From Methylotenera_A sp031417915 (GTDB lineage Bacteria; Pseudomonadota; Gammaproteobacteria; Burkholderiales; Methylophilaceae): a stretch of 64,000 nucleotides of DNA. Each line of letters begins with the position of its first letter. The first letter of the stretch is position 1. The stretch lies in contig JANOWN010000008.1 of NCBI GenBank assembly GCA_031417915.1, positions 1-64,000 on the forward strand, read 5' to 3'. Positions 33,690-41,331 of this stretch are shown piece after piece. The position numbers and the translations under genes were made by a program. Below the pieces are notes generated by a model. The model saw only the letters and a program-made list of their open reading frames with translations. It was not told where the DNA came from and did not search any database.

Positions 33690-34175
33690 ATGGGGCGCGT
33701 TGTCGCCCCATATGGCGTTTTTGGGTGGCTAAAAATAGTGCCCGATACCGAAGAGTTCGATGGTCTGTTGGATTATAAAAAGTGGTGGATTGGCAAAGAT
33801 AACGATTGGCGCGAGTTGGCCGTTAAAGAAGCAAAAGTCCATAACGATGTATTGGTAGTCAAACTGCAAGGCATTGATGACAGAGATGCAGCAGTGGCAT
33901 GTAAAGGCAAACAGATAGCGGTTCCCAGATCATCGTTACCGAAGTTAGAAAATGAAGAATATTATTGGTCTGATTTAATCGGGTTGAGTGTCAAAAATCA
34001 ACAGAATGTAGATTTTGGCAAAATAATGGATGTATTTGCCACAGGCGCCAATGATGTGGTTGTTGCAAAAAGTGATAGTGGGCAGGAACGGTTGATTCCC
34101 TACATCGCGCAAGTGATTTTAGAAGTAGATATAGTTGCAAAAACGCTACTGGTGGACTGGGATGCAGACTTTTAA
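33690..34175 (+). CDS. rimM: ribosome maturation factor RimM
   Basis: 161-residue 16S-rRNA processing factor for 30S head maturation; binds S19. The N-terminal RimM barrel starts GRVVAPYGVFGWLKIVP, and the C-terminal PRC-barrel has YYWSDLIGLSV and DWDADF. The ATG at 33690 leaves one residue before GRV, which is slightly short. Twelve in-frame upstream codons contain only non-canonical starts, so an upstream start remains possible but unlikely. Sits 41 nt after rpsP. Confidence 0.95.
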   Translation: MGRVVAPYGVFGWLKIVPDTEEFDGLLDYKKWWIGKDNDWRELAVKEAKVHNDVLVVKLQGIDDRDAAVACKGKQIAVPRSSLPKLENEEYYWSDLIGLSVKNQQNVDFGKIMDVFATGANDVVVAKSDSGQERLIPYIAQVILEVDIVAKTLLVDWDADF

Positions 34176-34177
34176 TG

Positions 34178-34963
34178 ATGAGATTTGATGTCATCAGCCT
34201 GTTTCCTGAAATGTTTGATGCGATTACCAAGCATGGCATTACCAGTAGGGCGTTAGAAAAAAATATTTATGTATTAAATGTGATTAATCCGCGCGAATTT
34301 ACCACGGACAATCACAAAACGGTGGACGATAGGCCTTATGGCGGCGGGCCTGGCATGGTGATGCTGGCAGAGCCGCTAGCGCAGGCGATTCGGGTGGCAA
34401 AAGAAGTGAATCCGAATGCGAAAGTGATTCACTTGTCACCACGCGGAGCGCCGTTGACGCACGAGAAAGTGATGAGTTTAAGTAAAGCCAACGGTTTGAT
34501 TTTGTTGGCAAGCCGTTACGAAGGCGTAGATGAACGTTTGTTAGAAGCGCTGGTGGACGAGGAAATCTCGATTGGCGACTATGTGTTAAGCGGCGGTGAA
34601 TTGCCCGCCATGGCGTTAATAGATGCGGTTGTGCGGCAGTTGCCGGGCAGTTTGGGTGATGCAGATTCGGCGCTTGAGGATTCGTTTGTAAACGGATTAC
34701 TGGATTGCCCGCACTATACGCGACCAGAAGGCTTATGTTTAGACGGCGGGGAGAATAAAAGTGTGCCTGAAGTGTTGTTGTCAGGCAATCATGCAAAGAT
34801 TAGAGAATGGCGATTAAAACAATCGTTATTGCTAACAAGGGCGAAACGCCCGGATTTATTGGCCGCAAGGTCGTTGACGAAAGAGGAAGCTCGGCTGCTA
34901 CAAGAAATTATCAGTGAGCAGGAACAAGCATCCTTACAATTAAAAGGAACCCGCAAGGCGTGA
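34178..34963 (+). CDS. trmD: tRNA (guanine-37-N1)-methyltransferase TrmD
   Basis: 261-residue SPOUT-class enzyme that methylates G37 of tRNAs. Diagnostic segments are MRFDVISLFPEMFDAI, the RPYGGGPGMVM loop, SRYEGVDER and the trefoil-knot region IGDYVLSGGELPAM. Two ATG codons overlap the rimM stop (TAATGATG). The second, which gives the family-standard N-terminus, is used here. Confidence 0.96.
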   Translation: MRFDVISLFPEMFDAITKHGITSRALEKNIYVLNVINPREFTTDNHKTVDDRPYGGGPGMVMLAEPLAQAIRVAKEVNPNAKVIHLSPRGAPLTHEKVMSLSKANGLILLASRYEGVDERLLEALVDEEISIGDYVLSGGELPAMALIDAVVRQLPGSLGDADSALEDSFVNGLLDCPHYTRPEGLCLDGGENKSVPEVLLSGNHAKIREWRLKQSLLLTRAKRPDLLAARSLTKEEARLLQEIISEQEQASLQLKGTRKA

Positions 34964-34989
34964 AACCCAAGCGATAAAAAGGAAACAAA

Positions 34990-35400
34990 ATGGCAGATAT
35001 TATTAAAATGTTAGAAACGGAAGAAATTGCCCGTTTAGGCAAAAAAGTTCCTAGTTTTGCACCAGGCGATACAGTAGTTGTGGGTGTAAACGTAGTTGAA
35101 GGTACGCGTAAGCGTGTACAGGCTTACGAAGGTGTGGTTATCGCTATTCGCAATCGTGGCCTAAACTCATCATTTATTGTGCGTAAAATATCCTCTGGAG
35201 AGGGCGTAGAACGTACCTTCCAGACTTATTCACCAGCAATCGCTAGCATCGAAGTAAAACGTAAAGGCGATGTACGTCGCGCAAAACTTTACTACTTGCG
35301 TGAGCGTTCAGGTAAATCTGCACGTATTAAAGAAAAATTATTCGCGCGCGATAAAGAAGTAATGGCGCCAGAAGAAAATGTAGAAGCCGCAGCAGAATAA
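34990..35400 (+). CDS. rplS: 50S ribosomal protein L19
   Basis: 136-residue L19 (FAPGDTVVVGVNVVEGTRKRVQAYEG, GLNSSFIVRKISSGEGVERTF, RRAKLYYLRE). It has a slightly extended acidic/Ala C-terminus (EENVEAAAE), a milder version of the tail on S16 in the same operon. RBS AAAAGGAAACAAAATG. Followed by a strong terminator. Confidence 0.96.
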   Translation: MADIIKMLETEEIARLGKKVPSFAPGDTVVVGVNVVEGTRKRVQAYEGVVIAIRNRGLNSSFIVRKISSGEGVERTFQTYSPAIASIEVKRKGDVRRAKLYYLRERSGKSARIKEKLFARDKEVMAPEENVEAAAE

Positions 35401-35414
35401 ATTTTAAGCAACAC

Positions 35415-35444
35415 AAAAAAGCCCCAAAAGTTTGGGGCTTTTTT
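35415..35444 (+). terminator. Rho-independent terminator after rplS
   Basis: AAAAAAGCCCC / GGGGCTTTTTT perfect stem with loop AAAAGTTT-type, ending the rpsP operon. Confidence 0.92.
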
Positions 35445-35509
35445 ATTGGAACTGTTTTTTTGACATGCTTTATTGCATGTGGCTTACCCTTTGGAGTACA
35501 TTAGCAGCT

Positions 35510-35986
35510 ATGAATAAGCTGCCATTGCAATACGATGCCGTTGTGGACGCGCCATTTGGTGCGGTAGGGATTTTTGCGTTTAACGATCAGGTTTCAATTG
35601 AATTATTGACTGAAACACACGTGCCAAAAGCTGCAGAAAATAAAGTCGTGCAAAAAATTTCAGCTCAAATTGCAGCGTATTTTGGCAATGCAAAAAATGA
35701 TTTTAGCTTGTCAATTGCACAACATGGCACGCCCTATCAACAACGCGTGTGGCAAGCTATTAGCGCAATTCCGCGAGGGCGAGTGCTTACTTACGGTGAC
35801 ATTGCTGCGCAAATTGGCAGCGGCGCGCGGGCGGTGGCTAATGCTTGCGGCGCCAATAATTTGCCCTTAGTTGTGCCGTGTCATCGTGTGGTTGCTAAAA
35901 ATGGTATCGGCGGTTTTATGCAAGGCAATAAAGATGGCCTAAAGATTAAAAAATGGTTGCTTAAGCACGAAGGCGTGAGTTTTTGA
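35510..35986 (+). CDS. ogt: methylated-DNA-[protein]-cysteine S-methyltransferase
   Basis: 158-residue suicidal repair protein that removes O6-alkyl groups from guanine. The alkyl-acceptor motif VPCHRVV is present with its Cys, preceded by the helix-turn-helix ANACGANNLP and the GTPYQQRVWQAISAIPRGRVLTYGDIA block. The start is set at 35510 (GGAG about 17 nt upstream) because the longer frame adds a hydrophobic non-family N-terminus. Overlaps xerD by 4 nt. Confidence 0.93.
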   Translation: MNKLPLQYDAVVDAPFGAVGIFAFNDQVSIELLTETHVPKAAENKVVQKISAQIAAYFGNAKNDFSLSIAQHGTPYQQRVWQAISAIPRGRVLTYGDIAAQIGSGARAVANACGANNLPLVVPCHRVVAKNGIGGFMQGNKDGLKIKKWLLKHEGVSF

Positions 35987-36912
35987 GCGAAGCAGAAAGT
36001 GGCAATAGCCAGCTCGATACTGTTCAATTAGATACATTTATCGATCATCTTTGGCTAGAAGACGGCTTATCTAAAAATACGCTCGAGAGTTACCGCGCCG
36101 ATTTAAGCCAATTTAATGTGTGGCTGGGTTTACAAAAAAAAGGCTTGCAAAAAAGTAATTTACTAAACGCAAACCAAGCCGATATTCAGCAATATCTGGC
36201 CGTTAAATTTCCGCAAAGCCAACCACGCAGCATTAGTAGGCTAATCGCCAGTATGCGACGCTTTTATCGCTATGCATTGCGAGAAAATTTAATTAAAACC
36301 GACCCTACGCTGCAAATCGAATCACCCAAATTACCGCGTAGTTTGCCTAAAAGTTTAAATGAGCAAGAAGTGGAAGATTTACTCAATGCACCCGACATCA
36401 GCCAACCTATTGGCCTGCGCGATAGAGCCATGTTAGAGCTGCTGTATGCAAGCGGTTTGCGCGTGAGCGAGTTGGTGACGGTGAAGGTAAACGAAGTCAG
36501 CACGCAAGATGGCGTGGTGCGTGTGACCGGTAAAGGTAGCAAAACGCGGCTAGTGCCCATGGGCGAAGAAGCAGCGGATTGGATAGATAAATACCTAAAA
36601 CAAGCGCGGCCAGATATTCTGCAAAAACGCCTGTGCGATGCCATGTTTGTTACCGCTCGTGCCGATGCCATGACGCGACAGGCGTTTTGGTATTTAATCA
36701 AAAGGTATGCAATTGTTGCGGGCATCAGCAAGCACATGAGCCCGCATGTGTTACGTCATGCCTTTGCCACGCATTTGTTGAATCACGGAGCCGATTTGCG
36801 GGTGGTGCAGATGTTGTTAGGGCATGCAGACATTTCGACCACGCAGATTTATACGCATGTAGCGAGGGAGCGGTTGAAGCAATTGCATAGTGTGCATCAT
36901 CCACGGGGATAA
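35983..36912 (+). CDS. xerD: site-specific tyrosine recombinase XerD
   Basis: 309-residue chromosome-dimer resolvase. SAM-like N-terminus (LDTFIDHLWLEDGLSKNTLESYRADL), then the catalytic domain with Arg in ASGLRVSELV (near 161), Lys in GKGSKTRLVPMG, HVLRHAFATHLL (near 255), GHADIST and the nucleophile in QIYTHV (near 287). Start is TTG 35983 overlapping the ogt stop. It cooperates with XerC at dif under FtsK control. Complete and unexceptional. Confidence 0.94.
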   Translation: MSEAESGNSQLDTVQLDTFIDHLWLEDGLSKNTLESYRADLSQFNVWLGLQKKGLQKSNLLNANQADIQQYLAVKFPQSQPRSISRLIASMRRFYRYALRENLIKTDPTLQIESPKLPRSLPKSLNEQEVEDLLNAPDISQPIGLRDRAMLELLYASGLRVSELVTVKVNEVSTQDGVVRVTGKGSKTRLVPMGEEAADWIDKYLKQARPDILQKRLCDAMFVTARADAMTRQAFWYLIKRYAIVAGISKHMSPHVLRHAFATHLLNHGADLRVVQMLLGHADISTTQIYTHVARERLKQLHSVHHPRG

Positions 36913-36925
36913 CCACTCTCTCGTC

Positions 36926-37165
36926 ATTCCGACGAAAGTCGGAATCCAGCGGCGTTAAAAACCTTGTCGGGGGTAGCCCGACGCCTAATCACTTTCTTTT
37001 GTTTGTGCAAAAGAAAGTAATCAAAGAAAACGGCACCCCGCTGCCGCTTCATCCTTCGGTCTTAGCGCCGCATCTGGGTGGCGGCTGCGGAACTCGCGCT
37101 TTCAGCACTCAAACAGTCCTCGCCGCCTACCATCTGCCGCTCAAGCCGAAGGCGCGGCAAGGGGA
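36926..37165. repeat. composite intergenic repeat with three hairpins
   Basis: Consecutive perfect hairpins are ATTCCGAC-GAAA-GTCGGAAT (36926-36945), GTCGGG/CCCGAC (36966-36982) and ACTTTCTTTTG/CAAAAGAAAGT (36991-37018). A GC-rich stretch follows, reaching the end of the kinase gene. The TCATTCC-GAC-GGAATCCAG and AAAGAAAGTAATCAAAGAAAACGGCACCCCG modules resemble dispersed repeats common in proteobacterial genomes. The last part encodes the extreme C-terminus of the kinase on the other strand. Confidence 0.65.
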
Positions 37166-38058
37166 TGTTGAGAAGGTGGAGTTTGTAGGTCTCTCCAAAG
37201 TTCCATAGCACTTGCTGTGCGATGTTCGACATGTCTGCGTAAGGCTTTTTCAATAGCAAAGTTATACGGAGTATCAAGTTTCAGTGCCATTTCTCTAGGT
37301 TTGCCAGCTAATATTTCGTCAATGGTGAAAGTTAGCTTCTCTGAGTAGGCTAATTGTAGAAATAAGAGACCAAGGTGATAAATATCAATTCTATGATCCA
37401 TTTGGCCAAATTCATTTTCATTTAAAACCTCTGGTGGAAGCATCCAGTCAGCTCTAGTGTTTTGCGCATTAATTTCATGAATAATTCTAGCTACGCCAAG
37501 ATCGCCTAGTTTGAATTGAATTACTTCATTTGCATCTTTTACCATTTCATCTTTCACAAATGCTGAAAAAACATTGCCTAAATGAATATCTTGATGAACA
37601 TAACTGTTTATGTGCAGATAATGAACTGCTTGCAAAACTCCTCTAGCTATGGGCATTAGCCAAAGTTTGCCGTTAAATTTGTCTATAGTGAATAAATTAT
37701 CAATTGGTGCAAAACAACGCTCAGTGATGATGTAAAAAGTATCTCTGTATTCAAAAGCGTCATATACAAAGGTGATATACGGATTTCGCAATTCGAGTAA
37801 TTTAACAAACTCTGCAATAGCTTTTTCCTTCACATTTTCATATGTACCAATTGGTTTTAAAACCTTAGCCGCCAATTGATTACCCCAAACATCAGTGCAA
37901 CCATAAACAACGCCAAAATTACCCTCTCCTATTTTATTTTCAAAGGTATAACTATTGTTCGTTGCAAGGCTTGTTATAACTTCACCCGATGAAGGATGGA
38001 TACAATTTTTTTCAGGAATGATTTCTGAAGGAGTGTCTAGTTGATTAGATTCTGACAT
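37141..38058 (-). CDS. eukaryotic-like protein kinase-domain protein
   Basis: 305-residue soluble kinase-fold protein. Glycine loop GEGNFGVVYG near 39-48, ATP-binding Lys in LAAKVLKP, catalytic loop HQDIHLGNVF (HRD changed to HQD) and metal loop DLG in place of DFG, then an APE-like PPE (LPPEVLNE) and DIYHLGLLFLQLAY. Activity is therefore possible but not certain. No membrane or sensor domain. More AT-rich than its neighbours, and its last codons run into the adjacent repeat, hinting at acquisition and repeat-derived extension. Function and substrate unknown. Confidence 0.82.
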   Translation of the reverse strand: MSESNQLDTPSEIIPEKNCIHPSSGEVITSLATNNSYTFENKIGEGNFGVVYGCTDVWGNQLAAKVLKPIGTYENVKEKAIAEFVKLLELRNPYITFVYDAFEYRDTFYIITERCFAPIDNLFTIDKFNGKLWLMPIARGVLQAVHYLHINSYVHQDIHLGNVFSAFVKDEMVKDANEVIQFKLGDLGVARIIHEINAQNTRADWMLPPEVLNENEFGQMDHRIDIYHLGLLFLQLAYSEKLTFTIDEILAGKPREMALKLDTPYNFAIEKALRRHVEHRTASAMELWRDLQTPPSQHPLAAPSA

Positions 38059-38078
38059 GAGTTGTATCCCAGTAATAA

Positions 38079-38432
38079 TTAATGCTTGTTTCTTTCAATC
38101 TCCACTCCCAATGCCTTCAACCCGGGCAATATTGCAGGTTTAGCGACTTTTATTTTCACGCTTAACGCACCAAATTCTTTTAAAATCAATTGGCAAACAT
38201 GCTCGGCCAGTGCTTCTACCAATTGAAAGCTATGTTCTTTTAATGTGTCGTGGGTGCGCGCAACCACAGCGCCGTAATCGATGGTGTCGGTAATGGCATC
38301 ACTTTTACCCGCTGCGCTTAAATCGTAGCCAATTTCAATATCCAGAATAATGGTTTGCGCTACCATGCGCTCCCACGCGGGCACGCCCAGCTTGGTTTTT
38401 ACTTTCAGCTCTGATATAAAAATGGTGTCCAT
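38079..38432 (-). CDS. folB: dihydroneopterin aldolase
   Basis: 117-residue folate-pathway enzyme that cleaves 7,8-dihydroneopterin. Recognisable are DTIFISELKVKTKLGVPAWER, the TDTIDYGAVV segment, LVEALAEHVCQLIL with the catalytic Glu and VKIKVAKPAILPGLKALGVEIER. Normal length. Lies downstream of, and on the opposite strand to, plsY. Confidence 0.94.
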   Translation of the reverse strand: MDTIFISELKVKTKLGVPAWERMVAQTIILDIEIGYDLSAAGKSDAITDTIDYGAVVARTHDTLKEHSFQLVEALAEHVCQLILKEFGALSVKIKVAKPAILPGLKALGVEIERNKH

Positions 38433-38495
38433 TGTGTTTAAGTTAGCTTTGCGATGGTTTAGAATGTAATTAAGTGGATTTTAGAGCATATTAAT

Positions 38496-39113
38496 ATGAA
38501 TGAGTTAGGTTTTATCCCCGTCACGTTGATTCCAGTGGTTTGGATTGTCGCTGCCTATCTGATTGGGTCAATTTCATTTGGCATCATATTCAGCAAACTA
38601 TTTGGCCTGCCAGACCCGCGCACTGTGGGTAGCGGCAACATTGGCGCCACTAATATTGCGCGTAGTGGTAAAAAATTACCCGCAATTTTAACCTTGCTGG
38701 GCGATGCGCTGAAAGGCTGGTTGCCCGTATGGTTGGCGTTGCAATCTAACATGCTGATGTGGGTGGTGGCTTGCGTGGGCTTGGCAGTTTTTTTTGGGCA
38801 TTTATACCCTATTTATCACAAATTTAAAGGCGGCAAAGGCGTGGCCACCGCGCTGGGCGTGATGCTGGCGGTGTCGCCTATGCTGGCTTTGGCGTGCCTA
38901 ATTACATGGGGAGTTGTGTTTACTATTAGCCGAATTTCTTCGCTCTCGGCCATTGTGGCGGCGGCTTTGTCACCAATCTTTGCGTGGTTTTTGTTGCCAT
39001 ATAAAGATTATGTGTTGCTGATGTTGGTGATGGCGGTAATGCTGGTTTGGCGCCATAAAACGAATATTCAAAAGTTGTTTGCTGGCACGGAATCTGGCTT
39101 TGGCAAAAAATAA
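38496..39113 (+). CDS. plsY: acyl-phosphate:glycerol-3-phosphate acyltransferase PlsY
   Basis: 205-residue five-TM inner-membrane enzyme for phosphatidic acid synthesis. The three conserved motifs are visible: GSISFGIIFSKLFGLPDPRTVGSGN, the FKGGKGVATALGVML glycine-rich loop and RISSLSAI. Convergent with tsaD, with a 1-nt gap, and divergent from folB. Confidence 0.95.
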   Translation: MNELGFIPVTLIPVVWIVAAYLIGSISFGIIFSKLFGLPDPRTVGSGNIGATNIARSGKKLPAILTLLGDALKGWLPVWLALQSNMLMWVVACVGLAVFFGHLYPIYHKFKGGKGVATALGVMLAVSPMLALACLITWGVVFTISRISSLSAIVAAALSPIFAWFLLPYKDYVLLMLVMAVMLVWRHKTNIQKLFAGTESGFGKK

Positions 39114-39114
39114 A

Positions 39115-40143
39115 TTAAGGTTTTTGTAGTTCGCTCAAATCCCACCTTGGCTTTACGCTAAAAGCATATGCGCCAGCACCCGCATGGATGCTAGGGCGTG
39201 CTTTTAAACGCATGGCACCGGCAAAGGCAATCATCGCGCCATTATCGGTGCAAAATTCTAGGCGCGGATAACTCACTTTGCACAACTTTTTCTTAGTTGC
39301 TGCGTTTAGCCGCTCGCGCAGCCGCGTATTGGCGCCCACGCCGCCAGAGACGATTAAATTATCTAAACCTGTTTCGCGCAATGCACTCATACACTTAGTC
39401 GTCAAAATTTCAGTCACAGCCTCTTGAAATTCCCACGCAATATCTGCTTTGGTTTCGTCGCTCAAAGGCGCGTTATTATTCACTAAAGTTAGCACCGCCG
39501 TTTTTAATCCACTAAAACTAAAGTTTAAATCTTTAGAATTTAATAACGGCCTAGGCAACTTAAATCGCGCCTTTCCTTGCGCTGCAAGCCTCGCCAATGC
39601 TGGGCCGCCTGGGTAGCCTAAACCGAGTAATTTGGCGGTTTTATCAAACGCTTCACCTGCTGCGTCATCCAGCGTGTCGCCTAAAAGTTCATATTCGCCG
39701 ATGCCGTCCACGCGCATTAATTGGCTGTGCCCGCCAGAAACTAGCAATGCGATAAATGGGAATTTTGGCGGGTTTTCTTCTAACAATGGCGCGAGCAAAT
39801 GGCCTTCTAAATGGTGCACGCCGATGCTCGGAATGTTGAGCGAAAACGCCAGCGATTGCGCAATGCTGGTGCCCACCAGCAGTGCGCCCGCCAAGCCTGG
39901 GCCTTGCGTATAGGCAATCCCTTGCACGTCTTTTAAGGTTTTATTCGCTTGCTTTAACACTAACTCGGTCAGCGGCAAGGCCCGCCGAATATGGTCTCTA
40001 GAGGCGAGCTCGGGCACTACGCCGCCAAATTCTGCGTGCATTTCTACCTGCGAGTGTAGCGCATGCGCCAGCAAACCTTGCTCGGTGTCGTACAGCGCAA
40101 CGCCCGTCTCGTCGCAAGAGGATTCAAAACCCAGTATTAACAT
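39115..40143 (-). CDS. tsaD: tRNA N6-adenosine threonylcarbamoyltransferase TsaD
   Basis: 342-residue ASKHA-fold enzyme that adds threonylcarbamoyl to A37 of ANN-decoding tRNAs. Key segments are GFESSCDETGVAL, the metal-ligand HHLEGHLLAP, LVSGGHSQL, GEAFDKTAKLLGLGYPGGP and SGGVGANTRLRERL. The C-terminus RLKARPSIHAGAGAYAFSVKPRW appears a few residues longer than in E. coli TsaD at exactly the point where the DNA resembles the window's hairpin repeat. Start at 40143; the ATG at 40152 is also possible. Confidence 0.95.
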   Translation of the reverse strand: MLILGFESSCDETGVALYDTEQGLLAHALHSQVEMHAEFGGVVPELASRDHIRRALPLTELVLKQANKTLKDVQGIAYTQGPGLAGALLVGTSIAQSLAFSLNIPSIGVHHLEGHLLAPLLEENPPKFPFIALLVSGGHSQLMRVDGIGEYELLGDTLDDAAGEAFDKTAKLLGLGYPGGPALARLAAQGKARFKLPRPLLNSKDLNFSFSGLKTAVLTLVNNNAPLSDETKADIAWEFQEAVTEILTTKCMSALRETGLDNLIVSGGVGANTRLRERLNAATKKKLCKVSYPRLEFCTDNGAMIAFAGAMRLKARPSIHAGAGAYAFSVKPRWDLSELQKP

Positions 40144-40200
40144 AGAACCCAAACATTTTTTTACCTATAAGATACTTTTGCGCGCAATTGCATAAAGTGA

Positions 40201-40229
40201 TTGAAAAAAAAGGATTATACGATTAAAAT
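40201..40229 (+). promoter_or_regulatory. sigma-70 promoter upstream of rpsU
   Basis: TTGAAA (40201-40206), 17-nt spacer, TAAAAT (40224-40229), 58 nt before the rpsU start. The leader contains an imperfect CTCGAGTT/AACTTGAG hairpin. Confidence 0.5.
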
Positions 40230-40287
40230 GGCGGACTTTTCTCGAGTTTCTAGAACTTGAGAGCTATTGACCGCAAAGAGAGAACGA

Positions 40288-40500
40288 ATGTCTAGTGTAC
40301 GTGTAAAAGAGAATGAGCCGTTTGACGTTGCCCTGCGCCGTTTTAAACGCCTAATTGAAAAAACTGGTTTGTTGAATGACCTTCGCGCACGCGAATTTTA
40401 CGAGAAGCCAACTTGGGAACGTAAACGCAAAGCGGCCGCGGCGGTTAAACGTCAATATCGTCGCCTGCGTAATCAAACGCTTCCAGCAAAACTTTACTAA
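40288..40500 (+). CDS. rpsU: 30S ribosomal protein S21
   Basis: 70-residue basic protein (SSVRVKENEPFDVALRRFKR, REFYEKPTWERKRKAAAAVKR). Start at 40288 follows AAAGAGAGAACGAATG; the longer frame from 40267 adds residues absent from the family. Opens the macromolecular-synthesis cluster rpsU-DUF3144-yqeY-dnaG-rpoD. Confidence 0.96.
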   Translation: MSSVRVKENEPFDVALRRFKRLIEKTGLLNDLRAREFYEKPTWERKRKAAAAVKRQYRRLRNQTLPAKLY

Positions 40501-40525
40501 GCTTACTTTTTAATTAAAGACAAGC

Positions 40526-40819
40526 ATGGCAGATTCACAAGCAAAACCAGAAAATGAACTTTTTTGGCATGCTGCCGATAGCTTTATCGCGCACGCGAAT
40601 GCTCAAAACGAGATTGATCGCGGCGTAGTTAGCGCGGCATTTTCGTATTCATCCGCACGTTTTAATGCGTTTGTCATTGCCTCGCAATGTGGCACAAAAG
40701 AAGCTTTTGAAGCCGAAAAAGCTGCTGCAATTGATTATTTTGTTGAGCAATACAAATTAGCGCTCACCGAAAACGTGGCTGATTACTCAGCCAATTTCGA
40801 CAAATACATCAGCAAATAA
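40526..40819 (+). CDS. DUF3144-domain protein
   Basis: 97-residue small soluble alpha-helical protein of the DUF3144 family (FWHAADSFIAHANAQNEI, VSAAFSYSSARFNAFVIASQC, FVEQYKLALTENVADY). Function unknown; no signal peptide or metal site evident. Sits between rpsU and yqeY, 25 and 13 nt from them, so probably co-transcribed. Confidence 0.85.
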   Translation: MADSQAKPENELFWHAADSFIAHANAQNEIDRGVVSAAFSYSSARFNAFVIASQCGTKEAFEAEKAAAIDYFVEQYKLALTENVADYSANFDKYISK

Positions 40820-40832
40820 TTATCTAAGCTCA

Positions 40833-41276
40833 ATGAGCCTTAAGCACCAAATCACCGAAGACATGAAAACCGCCATGCGCGCTAAAGATAGCGTGCGTCT
40901 TGGCGCGATTCGTTTGCTGCTTTCTGCCATTAAACAGCGCGAAGTGGATGAGCGCATTGAGCTGACCGATGCGGACGTGATTTCAGTCATCGAAAAAATG
41001 CTTAAACAACGGCGTGATTCAATCGCCGCGTTTGAATCTGCCAACCGTACCGATTTAGCCGATATTGAAAAGTTTGAAGTCAGCGTGCTGCAAACTTACA
41101 TGCCAAAACAAATGAGTGATGCTGAAATTAGCGCGATTATTGATCAAGTGATTGCCGATAGCGGCGCGCAAGGCGCAAAAGACATGGGCAAAGTGGTTGG
41201 CTTGGTCAGGCCGTTAGTGGCGGGTGTGGCCGATATGGGCAAAGTATCAGGCTTGATTAAAAGCAAATTAGGTTAA
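40833..41276 (+). CDS. GatB/YqeY-domain protein
   Basis: 147-residue YqeY protein related to the tail domain of aspartyl/glutamyl-tRNA amidotransferase subunit B. Typical blocks are MKTAMRAKDSVRLGAIRLLLSAIKQREVD, KMLKQRRDSIAAFESANRTDL and the GAKDMGKVVGLVRPLVAGVADMGKVS ending. Role unproven, perhaps tRNA binding. Regularly found beside rpsU and dnaG. Followed by a terminator. Confidence 0.93.
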   Translation: MSLKHQITEDMKTAMRAKDSVRLGAIRLLLSAIKQREVDERIELTDADVISVIEKMLKQRRDSIAAFESANRTDLADIEKFEVSVLQTYMPKQMSDAEISAIIDQVIADSGAQGAKDMGKVVGLVRPLVAGVADMGKVSGLIKSKLG

Positions 41277-41299
41277 TTTAAAATTAGCACCAAAACGAA

Positions 41300-41323
41300 A
41301 GGAGCGAAAGCTCCTTTTTTTAT
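41300..41323 (+). terminator. Rho-independent terminator after yqeY
   Basis: AGGAGC-GAAA-GCTCCT stem-tetraloop followed by seven T, 23 nt after the yqeY stop and just upstream of dnaG. Confidence 0.85.
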
Positions 41324-41331
41324 TTATACTC

